Below are positions 42,388 to 52,118 of a stretch of 64,000 bases of DNA, in pieces (position 1 is the stretch's first letter; each line of letters begins with the position of its first letter). The position numbers and the translations under genes are program-made. Where the stretch lies: positions 62,001 to 126,000 of the forward strand of contig JAEXFN010000017.1 in the NCBI GenBank assembly GCA_023400055.1, written 5' to 3'. Below the pieces are notes generated by a model. That model searched no databases. It was not told where the DNA came from and saw only the letters and a program-made list of their open reading frames with translations. Origin of the DNA: Bacillota bacterium (GTDB lineage: Bacteria; Bacillota; UBA4882; UBA8346).

Positions 42388-42405
42388 ATGTCAGGAGGGC
42401 TGCCC

Positions 42406-42972
42406 ATGTTTAAATTCAAAACCCAGGTAATGGACGAAGAAAACATTCGCCGGGCGCTGTACCGCCTCTCCCATGAGATTACGGAGCGTAACAAGGGGAC
42501 CGACGACCTGATTTTGGTGGGAATCCGGACCCGGGGGGTTCCATTGGCGAACCGCCTGGCCGAGTTCATCCGGGAACACGAGGGCGTTTCCCTTCCGGTC
42601 GGCATGCTGGACATCACGTTTTACCGGGACGATCTGTCGCTCATCTCATCGCAGCCGGTATTGCACCGGACCGAGATTCCGGTGAAGATCAACAACAAGA
42701 AAATTATCCTCATCGATGACGTCCTGTTTACCGGGCGAACGGTCCGGGCGGCGCTCGACGCGCTGATGGACCTGGGCCGAGCATCCTGCATTCAACTGGG
42801 AGTGCTCATCGACCGGGGCCACCGGGAACTCCCGATTCGCGCCGATTATGTGGGCAAAAACGTACCGACTTCCACCAGGGAAGTGGTGCACGTGAAGCTC
42901 AAAGAGACCGATGAGGAAGATTGCGTGCTCATCTCGGAAAACGAAACAGCACCACCAGAAGAATCCCTTTAA
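42406..42972 (+). CDS. pyrR: PyrR, pyr attenuation protein / uracil phosphoribosyltransferase
   Basis: RNA-binding regulator of pyrimidine synthesis with phosphoribosyltransferase fold. PRPP motif IILIDDVLFTGRTVRAALDA, plus GIRTRGVPLA and DITFYRDDL. ATG at 42406 follows AGGAGGG; an in-frame ATG at 42388 lies at the end of the terminator T run. 188 residues, slightly longer than usual because of an acidic tail. Autoregulated through attenuator 1. Confidence 0.97.
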   Translation: MFKFKTQVMDEENIRRALYRLSHEITERNKGTDDLILVGIRTRGVPLANRLAEFIREHEGVSLPVGMLDITFYRDDLSLISSQPVLHRTEIPVKINNKKIILIDDVLFTGRTVRAALDALMDLGRASCIQLGVLIDRGHRELPIRADYVGKNVPTSTREVVHVKLKETDEEDCVLISENETAPPEESL

Positions 42973-42973
42973 A

Positions 42974-43044
42974 ACCGTTCCGTGAGACGGTCAAGGGAGG
43001 ACAGAATGGTTTTTTCATCCTCCCTTGACCGGAGGTTTTTTTTT
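42974..43044 (+). promoter_or_regulatory. PyrR attenuator 2, between pyrR and pyrB
   Basis: ACCGT-TCCGTGAG-ACGGT (42974-42991) forms a PyrR-type binding hairpin. GGTCAAGGGAGGA (42989-43001) is exactly complementary to TCCTCCCTTGACC (43018-43030), giving an antiterminator. CCTCC and GGAGG (43031-43035) with nine T form the competing terminator. The three mutually exclusive helices match the PyrR mechanism. Confidence 0.88.
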
Positions 43045-43083
43045 AGTCAAAAATCGCGAAACTGCACTGGAGTGAAAACGAAA

Positions 43084-44025
43084 ATGGCCAAACTCCCCAA
43101 AGACTTACTCGGATTGCGCGAACTCAGCGCCGAACAGATTCAAACGATTTTAGACACGGCCACCGCCTGCAAGGACATTTTCAGCCGCGACCTGAAGAAA
43201 GTGCCGACCTTGCGCGGCAAGACCGTGGTAACGCTCTTTTTCGAGCCGAGCACCCGGACCCGGACCTCATTTGAGATCGCCGGCAAATGGATGAGCGCCG
43301 ACCTGGTCAACCTGACCGTCTCATCGAGCAGCGTGGCCAAGGGCGAAAGCTTTGTGGACACCGCCCGGACGCTGGAAGCCATGGGCGTCGATCTCATCGT
43401 CATCCGGCATTCGCTGGGCGGCACGCCGCGTCTGCTGGCGGAGTCGGTGGCGGCGCATGTTATCAATGCCGGGGACGGCGCGCACGAACACCCGACCCAA
43501 GGTTTGCTGGACCTTTATTCCATCCGCGAAAAGAAGGGCCGGATCGCCGGCTTGAATGTCACCATCGTCGGGGATATTATGCATAGCCGGGTCGCCAAAT
43601 CCAACATTTACGGCTTAACCAAATTGGGCGCCCAAGTCACGGTGGTGGGGCCGCCGACCCTGATGCCCAAGGGTATCGCCGAGTTGGGCGTCCGGGTCGA
43701 AACGGATCTGGACAAGGCGCTAGCGGACGCGGATGTGGTCAATATCCTGCGCATCCAGCTGGAGCGGCAGACCAAGGCTTACTTTCCGACGCTCCGCGAG
43801 TATGCCAAATTGTACGGCGTCAACTTGGCCCGGCTGAGACAAGCCCGCCCCGACCTGCTGGTCATGCATCCGGGGCCCGCCAATCTCGGCGTGGAGATCA
43901 GTGAAGAAGTATCGGTCCATGAACAGTCGGTCATTACCGCGCAGGTCACCAACGGCGTGGCGGTCCGGATGGCACTGTTGTATCTGTTAACCGGAGGAGG
44001 CAACAAAGATGAAATACTGCATTAA
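43084..44025 (+). CDS. pyrB: Aspartate carbamoyltransferase catalytic chain
   Basis: Second step of UMP synthesis. Carbamoyl-phosphate motif FEPSTRTRTSFE, plus HSLGGTPRLLAE, DGAHEHPTQGLLD and MHPGPANLGVEI. 313 residues; no pyrI regulatory chain, as usual in Bacillota. ATG at 43084 follows GGAG; the longer open frame upstream runs through attenuator 2. Its end overlaps pyrC by 17 nt. Confidence 0.97.
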   Translation: MAKLPKDLLGLRELSAEQIQTILDTATACKDIFSRDLKKVPTLRGKTVVTLFFEPSTRTRTSFEIAGKWMSADLVNLTVSSSSVAKGESFVDTARTLEAMGVDLIVIRHSLGGTPRLLAESVAAHVINAGDGAHEHPTQGLLDLYSIREKKGRIAGLNVTIVGDIMHSRVAKSNIYGLTKLGAQVTVVGPPTLMPKGIAELGVRVETDLDKALADADVVNILRIQLERQTKAYFPTLREYAKLYGVNLARLRQARPDLLVMHPGPANLGVEISEEVSVHEQSVITAQVTNGVAVRMALLYLLTGGGNKDEILH

Positions 44026-45298
44026 AGGCGGGGAGATCGTCAATCCGGCGGGGGAGTTTGCGGGGATCGGCGACCTTTTGCTGGAGTCGGGAAAAGTGGT
44101 CGCGGTGGGCCGGGAATTGCCCGTCGCCGACGCTACGATCATCCCGGCGGAAGGAAAGCTGGTTTTGCCGGGGCTCATCGATATGCACTGCCATCTGCGG
44201 GAACCGGGCCGCGAGGACGAGGAGACGATTCTCAGCGGGACCCGGGCGGCGGTGAAAGGCGGCTTTACCGGAGTCGCCTGCATGGCCAATACCCAGCCGG
44301 TGGCCGATAGCGCGGTGGTCATCGAATACATTCTCAAGAAAGCCCGCGAAAGCGGTTGGGCCAAGGTCTATCCCATCGGCGCGGTCACCAAGGGCCTGAA
44401 AGGCGAGGAACTGGCGGAGATGGGCGAAATGGCCGCCGTCGGCGCGGTCGCCTTTTCGGATGACGGCAAGACGGTCATGAATCCCGCCGTGCTTCGCTCG
44501 GCGTTGGAGTATGCGGCCTTGTTCGAACGGCCTGTACTGCTTCACGAAGAGGATCCCAAACTGGCCGATGCCGGCGTGATGCACGAGGGCTATTGGTCCA
44601 CGGTGCTGGGTCTGCCCGGGATTCCGGCCATCGCCGAGGATGTGATGATCGCCCGCGACCTGCTGATCGCCGAATACACCGGCGGCCGGGTCCATTTCTG
44701 CCATTTGAGCACCGCCCGAGGCGTCCAATTGCTGGCCGAAGCCAAACGGCGGGGCCTGAAGGTCAGCGCCGAGGCGACGCCGCATCATTTTACACTGACC
44801 GATCAGGCCCTGGAAAGCTACGATACGGCCTTCCGGGTCAGCCCGCCACTGCGGAGCGAAGAACACCGCGACGCGCTGCGCCGGGGACTTCAGGATGGAA
44901 CCATCGAAGTGATTGCCACCGATCACGCCCCGCATTCGCTCGAGGAGAAACATCGCGAGTTTGCGCTGGCGCCGACCGGAATGATCGGCTTTGAGACGGC
45001 CTTCAGCGTCGCCTGGACCGAATTGGTGCTGGGCGGCTGGCTTTCTAAAGAACAGCTGGTCGAAAAACTGGCGCTGAATCCGGCCCGGATCCTGAACGTG
45101 CCCGGTGGACGGTTGAACCCCGGCGACCCGGCCGACCTGCTGATCGTCGACCCTCGCCAGGAATGGGAAGTAAGCGCGGCCGACCTGATCTCGAAATCGA
45201 AAAATTCGCCGTTCATTGGCAGGAAATTAACGGGAAAAGTTGAAACGGTCTGGGTTAACGGAATTTTAAAGTTGGACGCCGCAAAACCAGTTGAATAA
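44009..45298 (+). CDS. pyrC: Dihydroorotase
   Basis: Zinc amidohydrolase forming dihydroorotate. Metal ligands in DMHCHLREPG, a KxxF-type region KGGFTGVACMANT, HEED, HFCHLST and ATDHAPHS. 429 residues, class I type. Start ATG at 44009 within pyrB, after GGAGGAGG. The product is passed to PyrD/PyrK encoded downstream. Confidence 0.97.
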   Translation: MKYCIKGGEIVNPAGEFAGIGDLLLESGKVVAVGRELPVADATIIPAEGKLVLPGLIDMHCHLREPGREDEETILSGTRAAVKGGFTGVACMANTQPVADSAVVIEYILKKARESGWAKVYPIGAVTKGLKGEELAEMGEMAAVGAVAFSDDGKTVMNPAVLRSALEYAALFERPVLLHEEDPKLADAGVMHEGYWSTVLGLPGIPAIAEDVMIARDLLIAEYTGGRVHFCHLSTARGVQLLAEAKRRGLKVSAEATPHHFTLTDQALESYDTAFRVSPPLRSEEHRDALRRGLQDGTIEVIATDHAPHSLEEKHREFALAPTGMIGFETAFSVAWTELVLGGWLSKEQLVEKLALNPARILNVPGGRLNPGDPADLLIVDPRQEWEVSAADLISKSKNSPFIGRKLTGKVETVWVNGILKLDAAKPVE

Positions 45299-45400
45299 AT
45301 ATTTCATTTTAATGTATATTTATGATACAATAAACGCGACGGGCAGGCGACGTCGCAGAAAAGATAGGGCAAGTTCGATTCAAGATGGAGGTTTGGCCTC

Positions 45401-46468
45401 ATGAAACAGGCGCGCTTGGTATTGGAAGACGGCAGCATCTATACGGGACAATCGTTTGGAGCGGATGGCGAAATCGGCGGCGAGGTCGTTTTTAACACCG
45501 GCATGACCGGCTACCAAGAGATCTTGACCGATCCTTCCTATAGCGGGCAGATCGTTACGATGACCTATCCGTTGATCGGCAATTACGGGATCAATCCTTT
45601 CGACTTCGAGTCCAGGCGGCCGCACGCCCGGGGCTTTATCGTCAAGGAATATTGCCCGGAGCCGAGCAACTGGCGGGCCGAGCTGACCTTGGACGCTTTT
45701 TTAAAACAGTATGACATTCCGGGCATTGCCGGGCTGGACACGCGCGCTTTGACCAAGAGGTTGCGCAGCAAGGGGACGATGCGCGGTTTGATCACTACCG
45801 CCGCGGATTCCGAGGCCGAGTTGCTGGAACGGGTGGCGGCCATTCCCGATCTTTCGGGGCAGGATTTCATCAAGGGCGTAACCACCGACCGGGTTTACAG
45901 CGAGGGCGAAGGGAATCGACACGTGGTCCTGGTGGATTTCGGCGCGAAAGGAAACATCGTGCGCCGGCTGGTGGCCCATGGCTGCCGGGTGACGGTGGTG
46001 CCTTGCGATATTACCGGCGCGGAGATCCTGGGGATGAAGCCCGACGGGATCATGCTTTCCAACGGCCCCGGCGATCCCAAGGATGTGCCGTATGCCGTCC
46101 AAACGGTGCGGGAACTTCAGGGCAGGTTGCCGATTTTCGGTATTTGCCTGGGCCATCAGATCATCGGTCTGGCATTGGGCGGCGATACCTATAAATTGAA
46201 GTTCGGCCATCGCGGCGGGAATCATCCGGTCAAGAATCTATTGACCGGCAAGGTAACCATCACTTCGCAAAATCACGGCTTCGCGGTGCGGGCCGATTCG
46301 CTGGATCCGGCCGAGGCCATCGTCTCCCACGTCAACGTCAATGACGGGACAGTGGAGGGGCTGCGCCACCGGAGACTGCCCATCTTTTCGGTGCAGTACC
46401 ACCCGGAAGCGGCGCCCGGGCCGACCGATTCTGAATATTTATTCGATGAATTCGTGGCTAATTTATAA
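45401..46468 (+). CDS. carA: Carbamoyl-phosphate synthase small chain
   Basis: Glutaminase subunit. N-terminal CPSase domain (LEDGSIYTGQSFGADG, VFNTGMTGYQEILTDPSY), C-terminal GATase with the nucleophile Cys in FGICLGHQIIGLALGG and the catalytic His-Glu in YHPEAAPGP. 355 residues. ATG at 45401 follows GGAGG. A 102-bp gap after pyrC is AT-rich at its start but has no clear attenuator. Confidence 0.97.
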   Translation: MKQARLVLEDGSIYTGQSFGADGEIGGEVVFNTGMTGYQEILTDPSYSGQIVTMTYPLIGNYGINPFDFESRRPHARGFIVKEYCPEPSNWRAELTLDAFLKQYDIPGIAGLDTRALTKRLRSKGTMRGLITTAADSEAELLERVAAIPDLSGQDFIKGVTTDRVYSEGEGNRHVVLVDFGAKGNIVRRLVAHGCRVTVVPCDITGAEILGMKPDGIMLSNGPGDPKDVPYAVQTVRELQGRLPIFGICLGHQIIGLALGGDTYKLKFGHRGGNHPVKNLLTGKVTITSQNHGFAVRADSLDPAEAIVSHVNVNDGTVEGLRHRRLPIFSVQYHPEAAPGPTDSEYLFDEFVANL

Positions 46469-46541
46469 TTATTCATGCTGGTCAACCCCGCTCGCCAGCG
46501 GGCCGATGGGGTTGCGAATATTTTTTCAAGTGGGTGAAACC

Positions 46542-49500
46542 ATGCCTTTGGATCAATCTCTCAAAAAAGTAATGGTCATTGGTTCGGGACCGATCATCAT
46601 CGGCCAGGCGGCCGAGTTTGATTATGCCGGGACGCAGGCCTGCCGTTCGTTGAAGGAAGAAGGGCTCGCGGTGGTGCTGGTCAATTCCAATCCGGCCACG
46701 ATCATGACCGACGCCAATATGGCCGACCGGGTGTACATTGAACCGCTGACCGTGGATTCGTTGCGGCAAATTATCGCCAAGGAACGGCCCGACGGCTTGT
46801 TGCCTACCCTGGGCGGGCAGGTTGGCTTGAATATGGCGGTGAAACTGGCGGAAGCCGGCATTTTGGACGAATACAAGGTGCGGCTGCTGGGGACGCCTTT
46901 GACGGCCATTAAGAAAGCCGAGGACCGGCAACTCTTTAAACAAACGATGCTGGAGATCGGCCAGCCGATTCCGGAGAGCGCGATCATCGCGAAGCTCGAG
47001 GAAGCTTTGGAATTTGCGGAACGGGTGCCTTTTCCGCTGATCATCCGGCCCGCTTATACCATGGGCGGCACCGGCGGCGGGATCGCCCATGACCGGGCCG
47101 AACTGGAAGAGATCGTCGTCCGCGGCCTGACCTTGAGCCCGATCACCCAAGTCTTGCTGGAGCAGTCGGTGGCCGGTTTCAAAGAGATCGAATATGAAGT
47201 GATGCGCGACGCCAATAATAGCTGCATCACGGTTTGTAATATGGAAAACCTCGACCCGGTGGGCATCCATACCGGGGACAGCATCGTGGTGGCCCCCAGC
47301 CAGACTTTGGCGGACCGGGAATATCAGATGCTGCGAGCGGCGTCATTGCAGATCATCCGCGCCCTGGGAATCGAGGGCGGCTGCAATGTTCAATATGCGC
47401 TGGATCCGCACAGCTTTCAATACTATGTTATCGAAGTCAATCCGCGGGTCAGCCGGTCGAGCGCCCTGGCTTCGAAAGCCACCGGCTATCCCATCGCCAA
47501 GGTCGCGGCGAAGATCGCCATCGGCCTGCACCTCGATGAGATTAAAAATGCGGTCACCGGCAAGACTTACGCCTCATTCGAGCCGGCGCTGGACTATGTG
47601 GTGATGAAGATACCCCGCTGGCCATTTGACAAGTTTAATCTGGCCGACCGCACGCTTAACACCCAAATGAAGGCCACCGGCGAGGTCATGGCCATTGACC
47701 GCACGCTGGAAGCGGCGTTGTTGAAAGCCATCCGCTCCCTGGAGATCGGCCAGTACGGCCTGGCGCTGCCGGACGCGGCGGAGCTGAGCCAGGAAGCCTT
47801 GGAGCACGCCATCGTCGCCGCCGACGACCGGCGCCTTTTTTTCCTGGCCGAATGCCTGCGGCGCGGTTATACGATCGCGGATTTGAACCGCCGGACCCAA
47901 GTGGACCGGTTCTTCCTGCAAAAATTGTTGAATATCGTTAATATGGAAGTCCAATTGAGCGCCGCCGGCTATTGCGATGTAGAACTGTTGACCGCCGCCA
48001 AACGGTTGGGCTTTTCCGACCGCGAGATCGCCAGGCTCACTGGGGCGCGGGAGGAAGAAGTTCGCCAGTTCCGCTACCAGCATAAGCTGCGGCCGGTCTA
48101 TAAGATGGTGGATACCTGCGCCGCGGAATTTGAAGCGGTCACGCCTTACTTTTATTCCTGTTACGAACGGGAAAATGAAGCGGTGCCCACCGGGAAACGC
48201 AAGATCGCCGTCATCGGTTCGGGCCCGATCCGCATCGGCCAGGGCATCGAGTTCGACTATTGCAGCGTCCACTCGGTCTGGGCGCTGAAAGAGGCCGGCA
48301 TCGAAGCGATTATCATCAATAATAATCCGGAAACGGTCAGCACCGATTTCGACACCGGCGACCGGCTCTACTTCGAGCCGTTAACCGTGGAGGATGTCCT
48401 GCACATCCTGGAGTTGGAACAACCCGAGGGGGTCATCGTGCAGTTCGGCGGGCAGACCGCCATCAATCTTTCCGCCAAGCTTGAGCAGGCGGGGATCCGC
48501 ATCCTGGGGACCTCGGTCGATTCCATCGACTTGGCCGAGGATCGCAAACGCTTCGATAAGTTGCTGCTGGATCTGGGGATTCCCAAGCCGGCCGGCCGGA
48601 CCGTGGTCTCGCTGGATGAAGCGCTGGAAGTGGCCAAGGAGATCGGCTTTCCGGTGCTGGTGCGGCCCTCGTACGTCTTGGGCGGCCGGGCCATGGAGAT
48701 CGTCTATAACTTCGACGAGCTCCGCAATTATCTGACTCATGCTGTGCAGGCCGCGCCGGAACATCCGGTCTTGATCGACCGCTATGTCTCGGGCCGGGAA
48801 TGTGAGGTCGACGCCATCTGCGACGGCCATAACATCCTGGTTCCGGGAATCATGGAGCATCTGGAGCGGGCCGGCGTCCATTCCGGCGACTCGATCGCCA
48901 TTTATCCCAGCCAGCATCTGAGCATGGGAGAGAAGGAGAAGATCCTCAGTCACACGTTAAAACTGGCCCAGGCTTTGCAAGTGGTCGGTCTAATCAATAT
49001 TCAATTCGTGCTGTCGGATGACGAAGTCTATTGTATCGAGGTCAATCCGCGCTCCAGCCGGACGGTGCCGTTCATGAGCAAGATCACCGGCATTCCCATG
49101 GTCCAGGTGGCTACCCGGGCCATTCTCGGCCAGACGTTGCATGACCAGGGTTATGCCGGCGGGATGTGGCCCGAGCCCAAACTGATCGCGGTCAAGGCGC
49201 CGGTCTTCTCCTTCTCCAAATTGACCCAGGTCGATATATCCCTGGGGCCGGAGATGAAATCCACCGGCGAAGTGATGGGCGTGGACCGGACTTATGCCGG
49301 TGCGCTGTATAAAGCGTTCCTGGGCGCCGGTTACAACCTGCCGCGGGGCGGCGCCATTCTGGCCACGTTGGCGGACCGGGATAAGGCCGAAGCGTTGCCG
49401 TTGCTCAAGAAGCTCTCGGAGCGGGGCTTCAAGATCCTGGCGACCATGGGCACTGCCGCGTACCTGCGAGTGCGGGGCGTTCCAGTGGTCAAATTGAACA

Positions 49501-49772
49501 AGATCGACGAGGATTCCCCGAATATTCTCGACGCCATTAAGCGTGGCGAGGTGCAGCTGTTGGTCAATACGATTACGCACGGGAAAGCGCCGGAACGGGA
49601 CGGTTTCAAAATCCGGCGGGCTTCGGTCGAGCATAATATCCCCTGCCTGACGTCGCTGGACACGGTTACGGCCTTTTTACACGTCCTGCTGGCCCTGGAA
49701 GAGGGTTGGGAACCCGATCAGGCGATTCCGATTCAAGATTTTCGGGGTTACCGGTACAAACAAGTCATTTGA
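46542..49772 (+). CDS. carB: Carbamoyl-phosphate synthase large chain
   Basis: Synthetase subunit, 1076 residues. Two homologous ATP-grasp halves (VMVIGSGPIIIGQAAEFDYAG and KIAVIGSGPIRIGQGIEFDY), a middle oligomerisation domain and a C-terminal MGS-like allosteric domain (ILATMGTAAYLRVRGVPVV). ATG at 46542 is chosen; the much longer open frame would start inside carA. Its site GTGGGTG is modest. Confidence 0.97.
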   Translation: MPLDQSLKKVMVIGSGPIIIGQAAEFDYAGTQACRSLKEEGLAVVLVNSNPATIMTDANMADRVYIEPLTVDSLRQIIAKERPDGLLPTLGGQVGLNMAVKLAEAGILDEYKVRLLGTPLTAIKKAEDRQLFKQTMLEIGQPIPESAIIAKLEEALEFAERVPFPLIIRPAYTMGGTGGGIAHDRAELEEIVVRGLTLSPITQVLLEQSVAGFKEIEYEVMRDANNSCITVCNMENLDPVGIHTGDSIVVAPSQTLADREYQMLRAASLQIIRALGIEGGCNVQYALDPHSFQYYVIEVNPRVSRSSALASKATGYPIAKVAAKIAIGLHLDEIKNAVTGKTYASFEPALDYVVMKIPRWPFDKFNLADRTLNTQMKATGEVMAIDRTLEAALLKAIRSLEIGQYGLALPDAAELSQEALEHAIVAADDRRLFFLAECLRRGYTIADLNRRTQVDRFFLQKLLNIVNMEVQLSAAGYCDVELLTAAKRLGFSDREIARLTGAREEEVRQFRYQHKLRPVYKMVDTCAAEFEAVTPYFYSCYERENEAVPTGKRKIAVIGSGPIRIGQGIEFDYCSVHSVWALKEAGIEAIIINNNPETVSTDFDTGDRLYFEPLTVEDVLHILELEQPEGVIVQFGGQTAINLSAKLEQAGIRILGTSVDSIDLAEDRKRFDKLLLDLGIPKPAGRTVVSLDEALEVAKEIGFPVLVRPSYVLGGRAMEIVYNFDELRNYLTHAVQAAPEHPVLIDRYVSGRECEVDAICDGHNILVPGIMEHLERAGVHSGDSIAIYPSQHLSMGEKEKILSHTLKLAQALQVVGLINIQFVLSDDEVYCIEVNPRSSRTVPFMSKITGIPMVQVATRAILGQTLHDQGYAGGMWPEPKLIAVKAPVFSFSKLTQVDISLGPEMKSTGEVMGVDRTYAGALYKAFLGAGYNLPRGGAILATLADRDKAEALPLLKKLSERGFKILATMGTAAYLRVRGVPVVKLNKIDEDSPNILDAIKRGEVQLLVNTITHGKAPERDGFKIRRASVEHNIPCLTSLDTVTAFLHVLLALEEGWEPDQAIPIQDFRGYRYKQVI

Positions 49773-49784
49773 GACGAGGATAGG

Positions 49785-50570
49785 ATGATTCAGCAAGAAG
49801 CATTGATTCTGGAAACAGCATTACTGTCCGCCGGGTACTACCGTTTGGAACTGCTCGCGCCGGACATAGCGGATCAGGCCCTGCCGGGCCAGTTCATTCA
49901 GATCCGGGCGGCTGACGACGGCAGTCTCGATCCGCTATTGGCCCGTCCGATCAGCCTCTACCGGATCGATCCCCAGAAGGGGAGTGTCTCAATCATCGTG
50001 AAAACGGTCGGTCGGGGCACCGCGCAATTGGCGGCGAAGCAGCGCGGCGAACTGTTGAAGGTCTGGGGACCGCTCGGCAACGGTTTTGCGGTCCCGGAGA
50101 CGGCGCGGAGCCTGGCCCTGGTCGCCGGCGGGGTGGGGATGCCGCCCCTCTTTGGCCTGGCCGAGCAGTTACGGCGGGAGCGCCCCGAGCTTCAGCTGGA
50201 GCTGTTTTACGGCGGCCGGACCCAGCGGGATCTTCTGGAGCTCGACCAGTGGGAAGCCGCCGGTATACCGGTCCGGGCAGTTACCGAGGATGGCAGTTAC
50301 GGCGAACGGGGCTTGGTTACCGCGGCCCTCCAAAAACGGCTGGCGGAGCAGAATTATGATTTCCTGGCGGCTTGCGGTCCGACGCCCATGTTGCGGGCCG
50401 TGCGCCAGCTGGCGTTGGCGGCGGGGATTCCCGGACAACTGTCGTTGGAAGCCTACATGGCCTGCGGGGTGGGCGCTTGTTTGGGATGCGTCTGCAAGCA
50501 CAAGGAGGGCTACCGCCGGGTATGCGTGGATGGCCCGGTTTTTGCCATGGACGAGGTGGAACTGGCATGA
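49785..50570 (+). CDS. pyrK: Dihydroorotate dehydrogenase electron-transfer subunit
   Basis: FAD and [2Fe-2S] subunit that links PyrD to NAD. FAD domain ARPISLYRID, NAD-binding GGVGMPPLFGLAEQLR and a C-terminal cluster motif CGVGACLGCVCKHKEGYRRVC with four cysteines. 261 residues. The stop overlaps the pyrD start by 3 nt. Confidence 0.95.
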   Translation: MIQQEALILETALLSAGYYRLELLAPDIADQALPGQFIQIRAADDGSLDPLLARPISLYRIDPQKGSVSIIVKTVGRGTAQLAAKQRGELLKVWGPLGNGFAVPETARSLALVAGGVGMPPLFGLAEQLRRERPELQLELFYGGRTQRDLLELDQWEAAGIPVRAVTEDGSYGERGLVTAALQKRLAEQNYDFLAACGPTPMLRAVRQLALAAGIPGQLSLEAYMACGVGACLGCVCKHKEGYRRVCVDGPVFAMDEVELA

Positions 50571-51520
50571 GCGAACTTGCGTTGGATACCCGGCTCGCCG
50601 GGTTGCATTTGAAAAACCCGGTCTTGCCGGCTTCGGGAACCTACGGTTACGGCCGTGAGTATCTGCCGTTTTTTACGCCGGATACCTTTGGCGCCGTGGT
50701 GACCAAGGGGGTATCGCTGGAGCCTTGGCCGGGCAATCCGCCGCCCCGGGTCTATGAGACGGCGGCCGGGATGTTGAATGCCATCGGCCTGCAAAATCCG
50801 GGCGTCGAGGTTTTCATCCGGGAGGCGCTGCCGTTCTTGGGGCCTTACCGGACGCCGGTCATTGTCAACGTGGTCGGCAAGACCATCCCCGAATACGTGG
50901 GAGTGGTCGAGCGGTTGACGGATTGCCCGGAGGTTTCCGGGTTTGAACTGAATATTTCCTGCCCCAATGTGAAAGAAGGCGGCATGGCTTTCGGAACCGA
51001 TCCGGAGACGGCTTACCGGGTGACCCGGGCGGTGCGGCAGGCGACCCGGAAACCGCTGATCGTCAAGCTCTCCCCCAACGTGACCGACGTGACCCTGATC
51101 GCCCGGCGGGTCGAGGAAGCCGGGGCCGATTGCCTCAGCCTGATCAATACTTTGCTTGGGATGGCCATCGATATCCGGAAAGGCCGCCCTGTGCTGGCCA
51201 ATATGGTGGGCGGCTTGTCGGGCCCGGCGATTAAGCCGGTGGCTTTGCGCATGGTTTGGCAGGTGTACCAGGAAGTGTCGGTGCCGCTGATCGGCATGGG
51301 CGGCATCACTACCGCGGCGGACGCCATCGAGTTTATGATGGCCGGGGCAACGGCGGTGGCTATCGGGACCGGCACTTTCCGGGATCCGCTGACCCCGGCG
51401 CGGGTGATCGAAGGCATCGGGGAATTTCTCGCCGAACAGAAGACGGATTTGAAAGATGTGATCGGTTCAGCGCATCGTGGCCGACGGGATATTTTTCAAT
51501 CGAAAATCAGAAAACGATAA
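50567..51520 (+). CDS. pyrD: Dihydroorotate dehydrogenase, class 1B catalytic subunit
   Basis: FMN enzyme oxidising dihydroorotate to orotate with NAD through PyrK. Active-site Cys lies in ELNISCPNVKEGG; FMN contacts in ASGTYGYG, VKLSPNVTD and GMGGITTAADA. 317 residues. ATG at 50567 inside the pyrK stop region fits the family start LDTRLAGLHLKNPV. pyrE and pyrF do not follow and must lie elsewhere. Confidence 0.96.
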   Translation: MSELALDTRLAGLHLKNPVLPASGTYGYGREYLPFFTPDTFGAVVTKGVSLEPWPGNPPPRVYETAAGMLNAIGLQNPGVEVFIREALPFLGPYRTPVIVNVVGKTIPEYVGVVERLTDCPEVSGFELNISCPNVKEGGMAFGTDPETAYRVTRAVRQATRKPLIVKLSPNVTDVTLIARRVEEAGADCLSLINTLLGMAIDIRKGRPVLANMVGGLSGPAIKPVALRMVWQVYQEVSVPLIGMGGITTAADAIEFMMAGATAVAIGTGTFRDPLTPARVIEGIGEFLAEQKTDLKDVIGSAHRGRRDIFQSKIRKR

Positions 51521-51532
51521 GGAGTGGAATCG

Positions 51533-52060
51533 ATGCCGTTAGTAGGAATCGTAATGGGTAGCGACAGCGACCTGGCGCTGATGAAACAGGCAGCGGAGGT
51601 CCTGGACGAATTCGGGGTGGACTACGAAATGACCATCATTTCGGCGCACCGTTCGCCGAAGCGGGCCATCGAATATGCCGCCAGCGCGCCGGAGCGGGGA
51701 CTGGAAGTGATCATCGCCGGGGCGGGCGGCGCGGCTCATCTGCCGGGGGTATTGGCGGCGATGACCCCGTTGCCGGTGATCGGCGTGCCGATCAAGACGA
51801 ATACCCTGGACGGAGTGGATTCCTTGTACTCCATCGTCCAGATGCCCAGCGGCATTCCGGTGGCCACCGTCAGCATCAATGGCGCCAAGAACGCCGGAAT
51901 TCTGGCGGTCCAGATCCTGAGCGTGGTGGATTCAAGTCTCCGTCAGAAGGTGATCGATTTCAAGAAACGCCTGGCCAAGGAAGTCAATGATAAAGCGCTA
52001 TTGCTCGAGGAGATCGGTTTTGCGGAATATCTGAAACGGAAAGAGGAAAAACGTTCCTAG
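51533..52060 (+). CDS. purE: N5-carboxyaminoimidazole ribonucleotide mutase
   Basis: Class I PurE of de novo purine synthesis. GSDSDLALMKQA, SAHRSPKRAIEYA and AGAGGAAHLPGVLAAMT are the active-site motifs. 175 residues. ATG at 51533 follows AAGGAG. It is the last gene of the pyr operon, with no purK, purC or other purine gene behind it. Confidence 0.96.
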   Translation: MPLVGIVMGSDSDLALMKQAAEVLDEFGVDYEMTIISAHRSPKRAIEYAASAPERGLEVIIAGAGGAAHLPGVLAAMTPLPVIGVPIKTNTLDGVDSLYSIVQMPSGIPVATVSINGAKNAGILAVQILSVVDSSLRQKVIDFKKRLAKEVNDKALLLEEIGFAEYLKRKEEKRS

Positions 52061-52088
52061 GACGTTCGAGTAATGAGCCTGTCGGCCC

Positions 52089-52115
52089 GCGCTCCGCTAT
52101 CGGAGCGCTTTTTTT
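52089..52115 (+). terminator. Terminator of the pyr-purE operon
   Basis: GCGCTCCG (52089-52096) pairs with CGGAGCGC (52101-52108), then seven T. Confidence 0.93.
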
Positions 52116-52118
52116 ACG

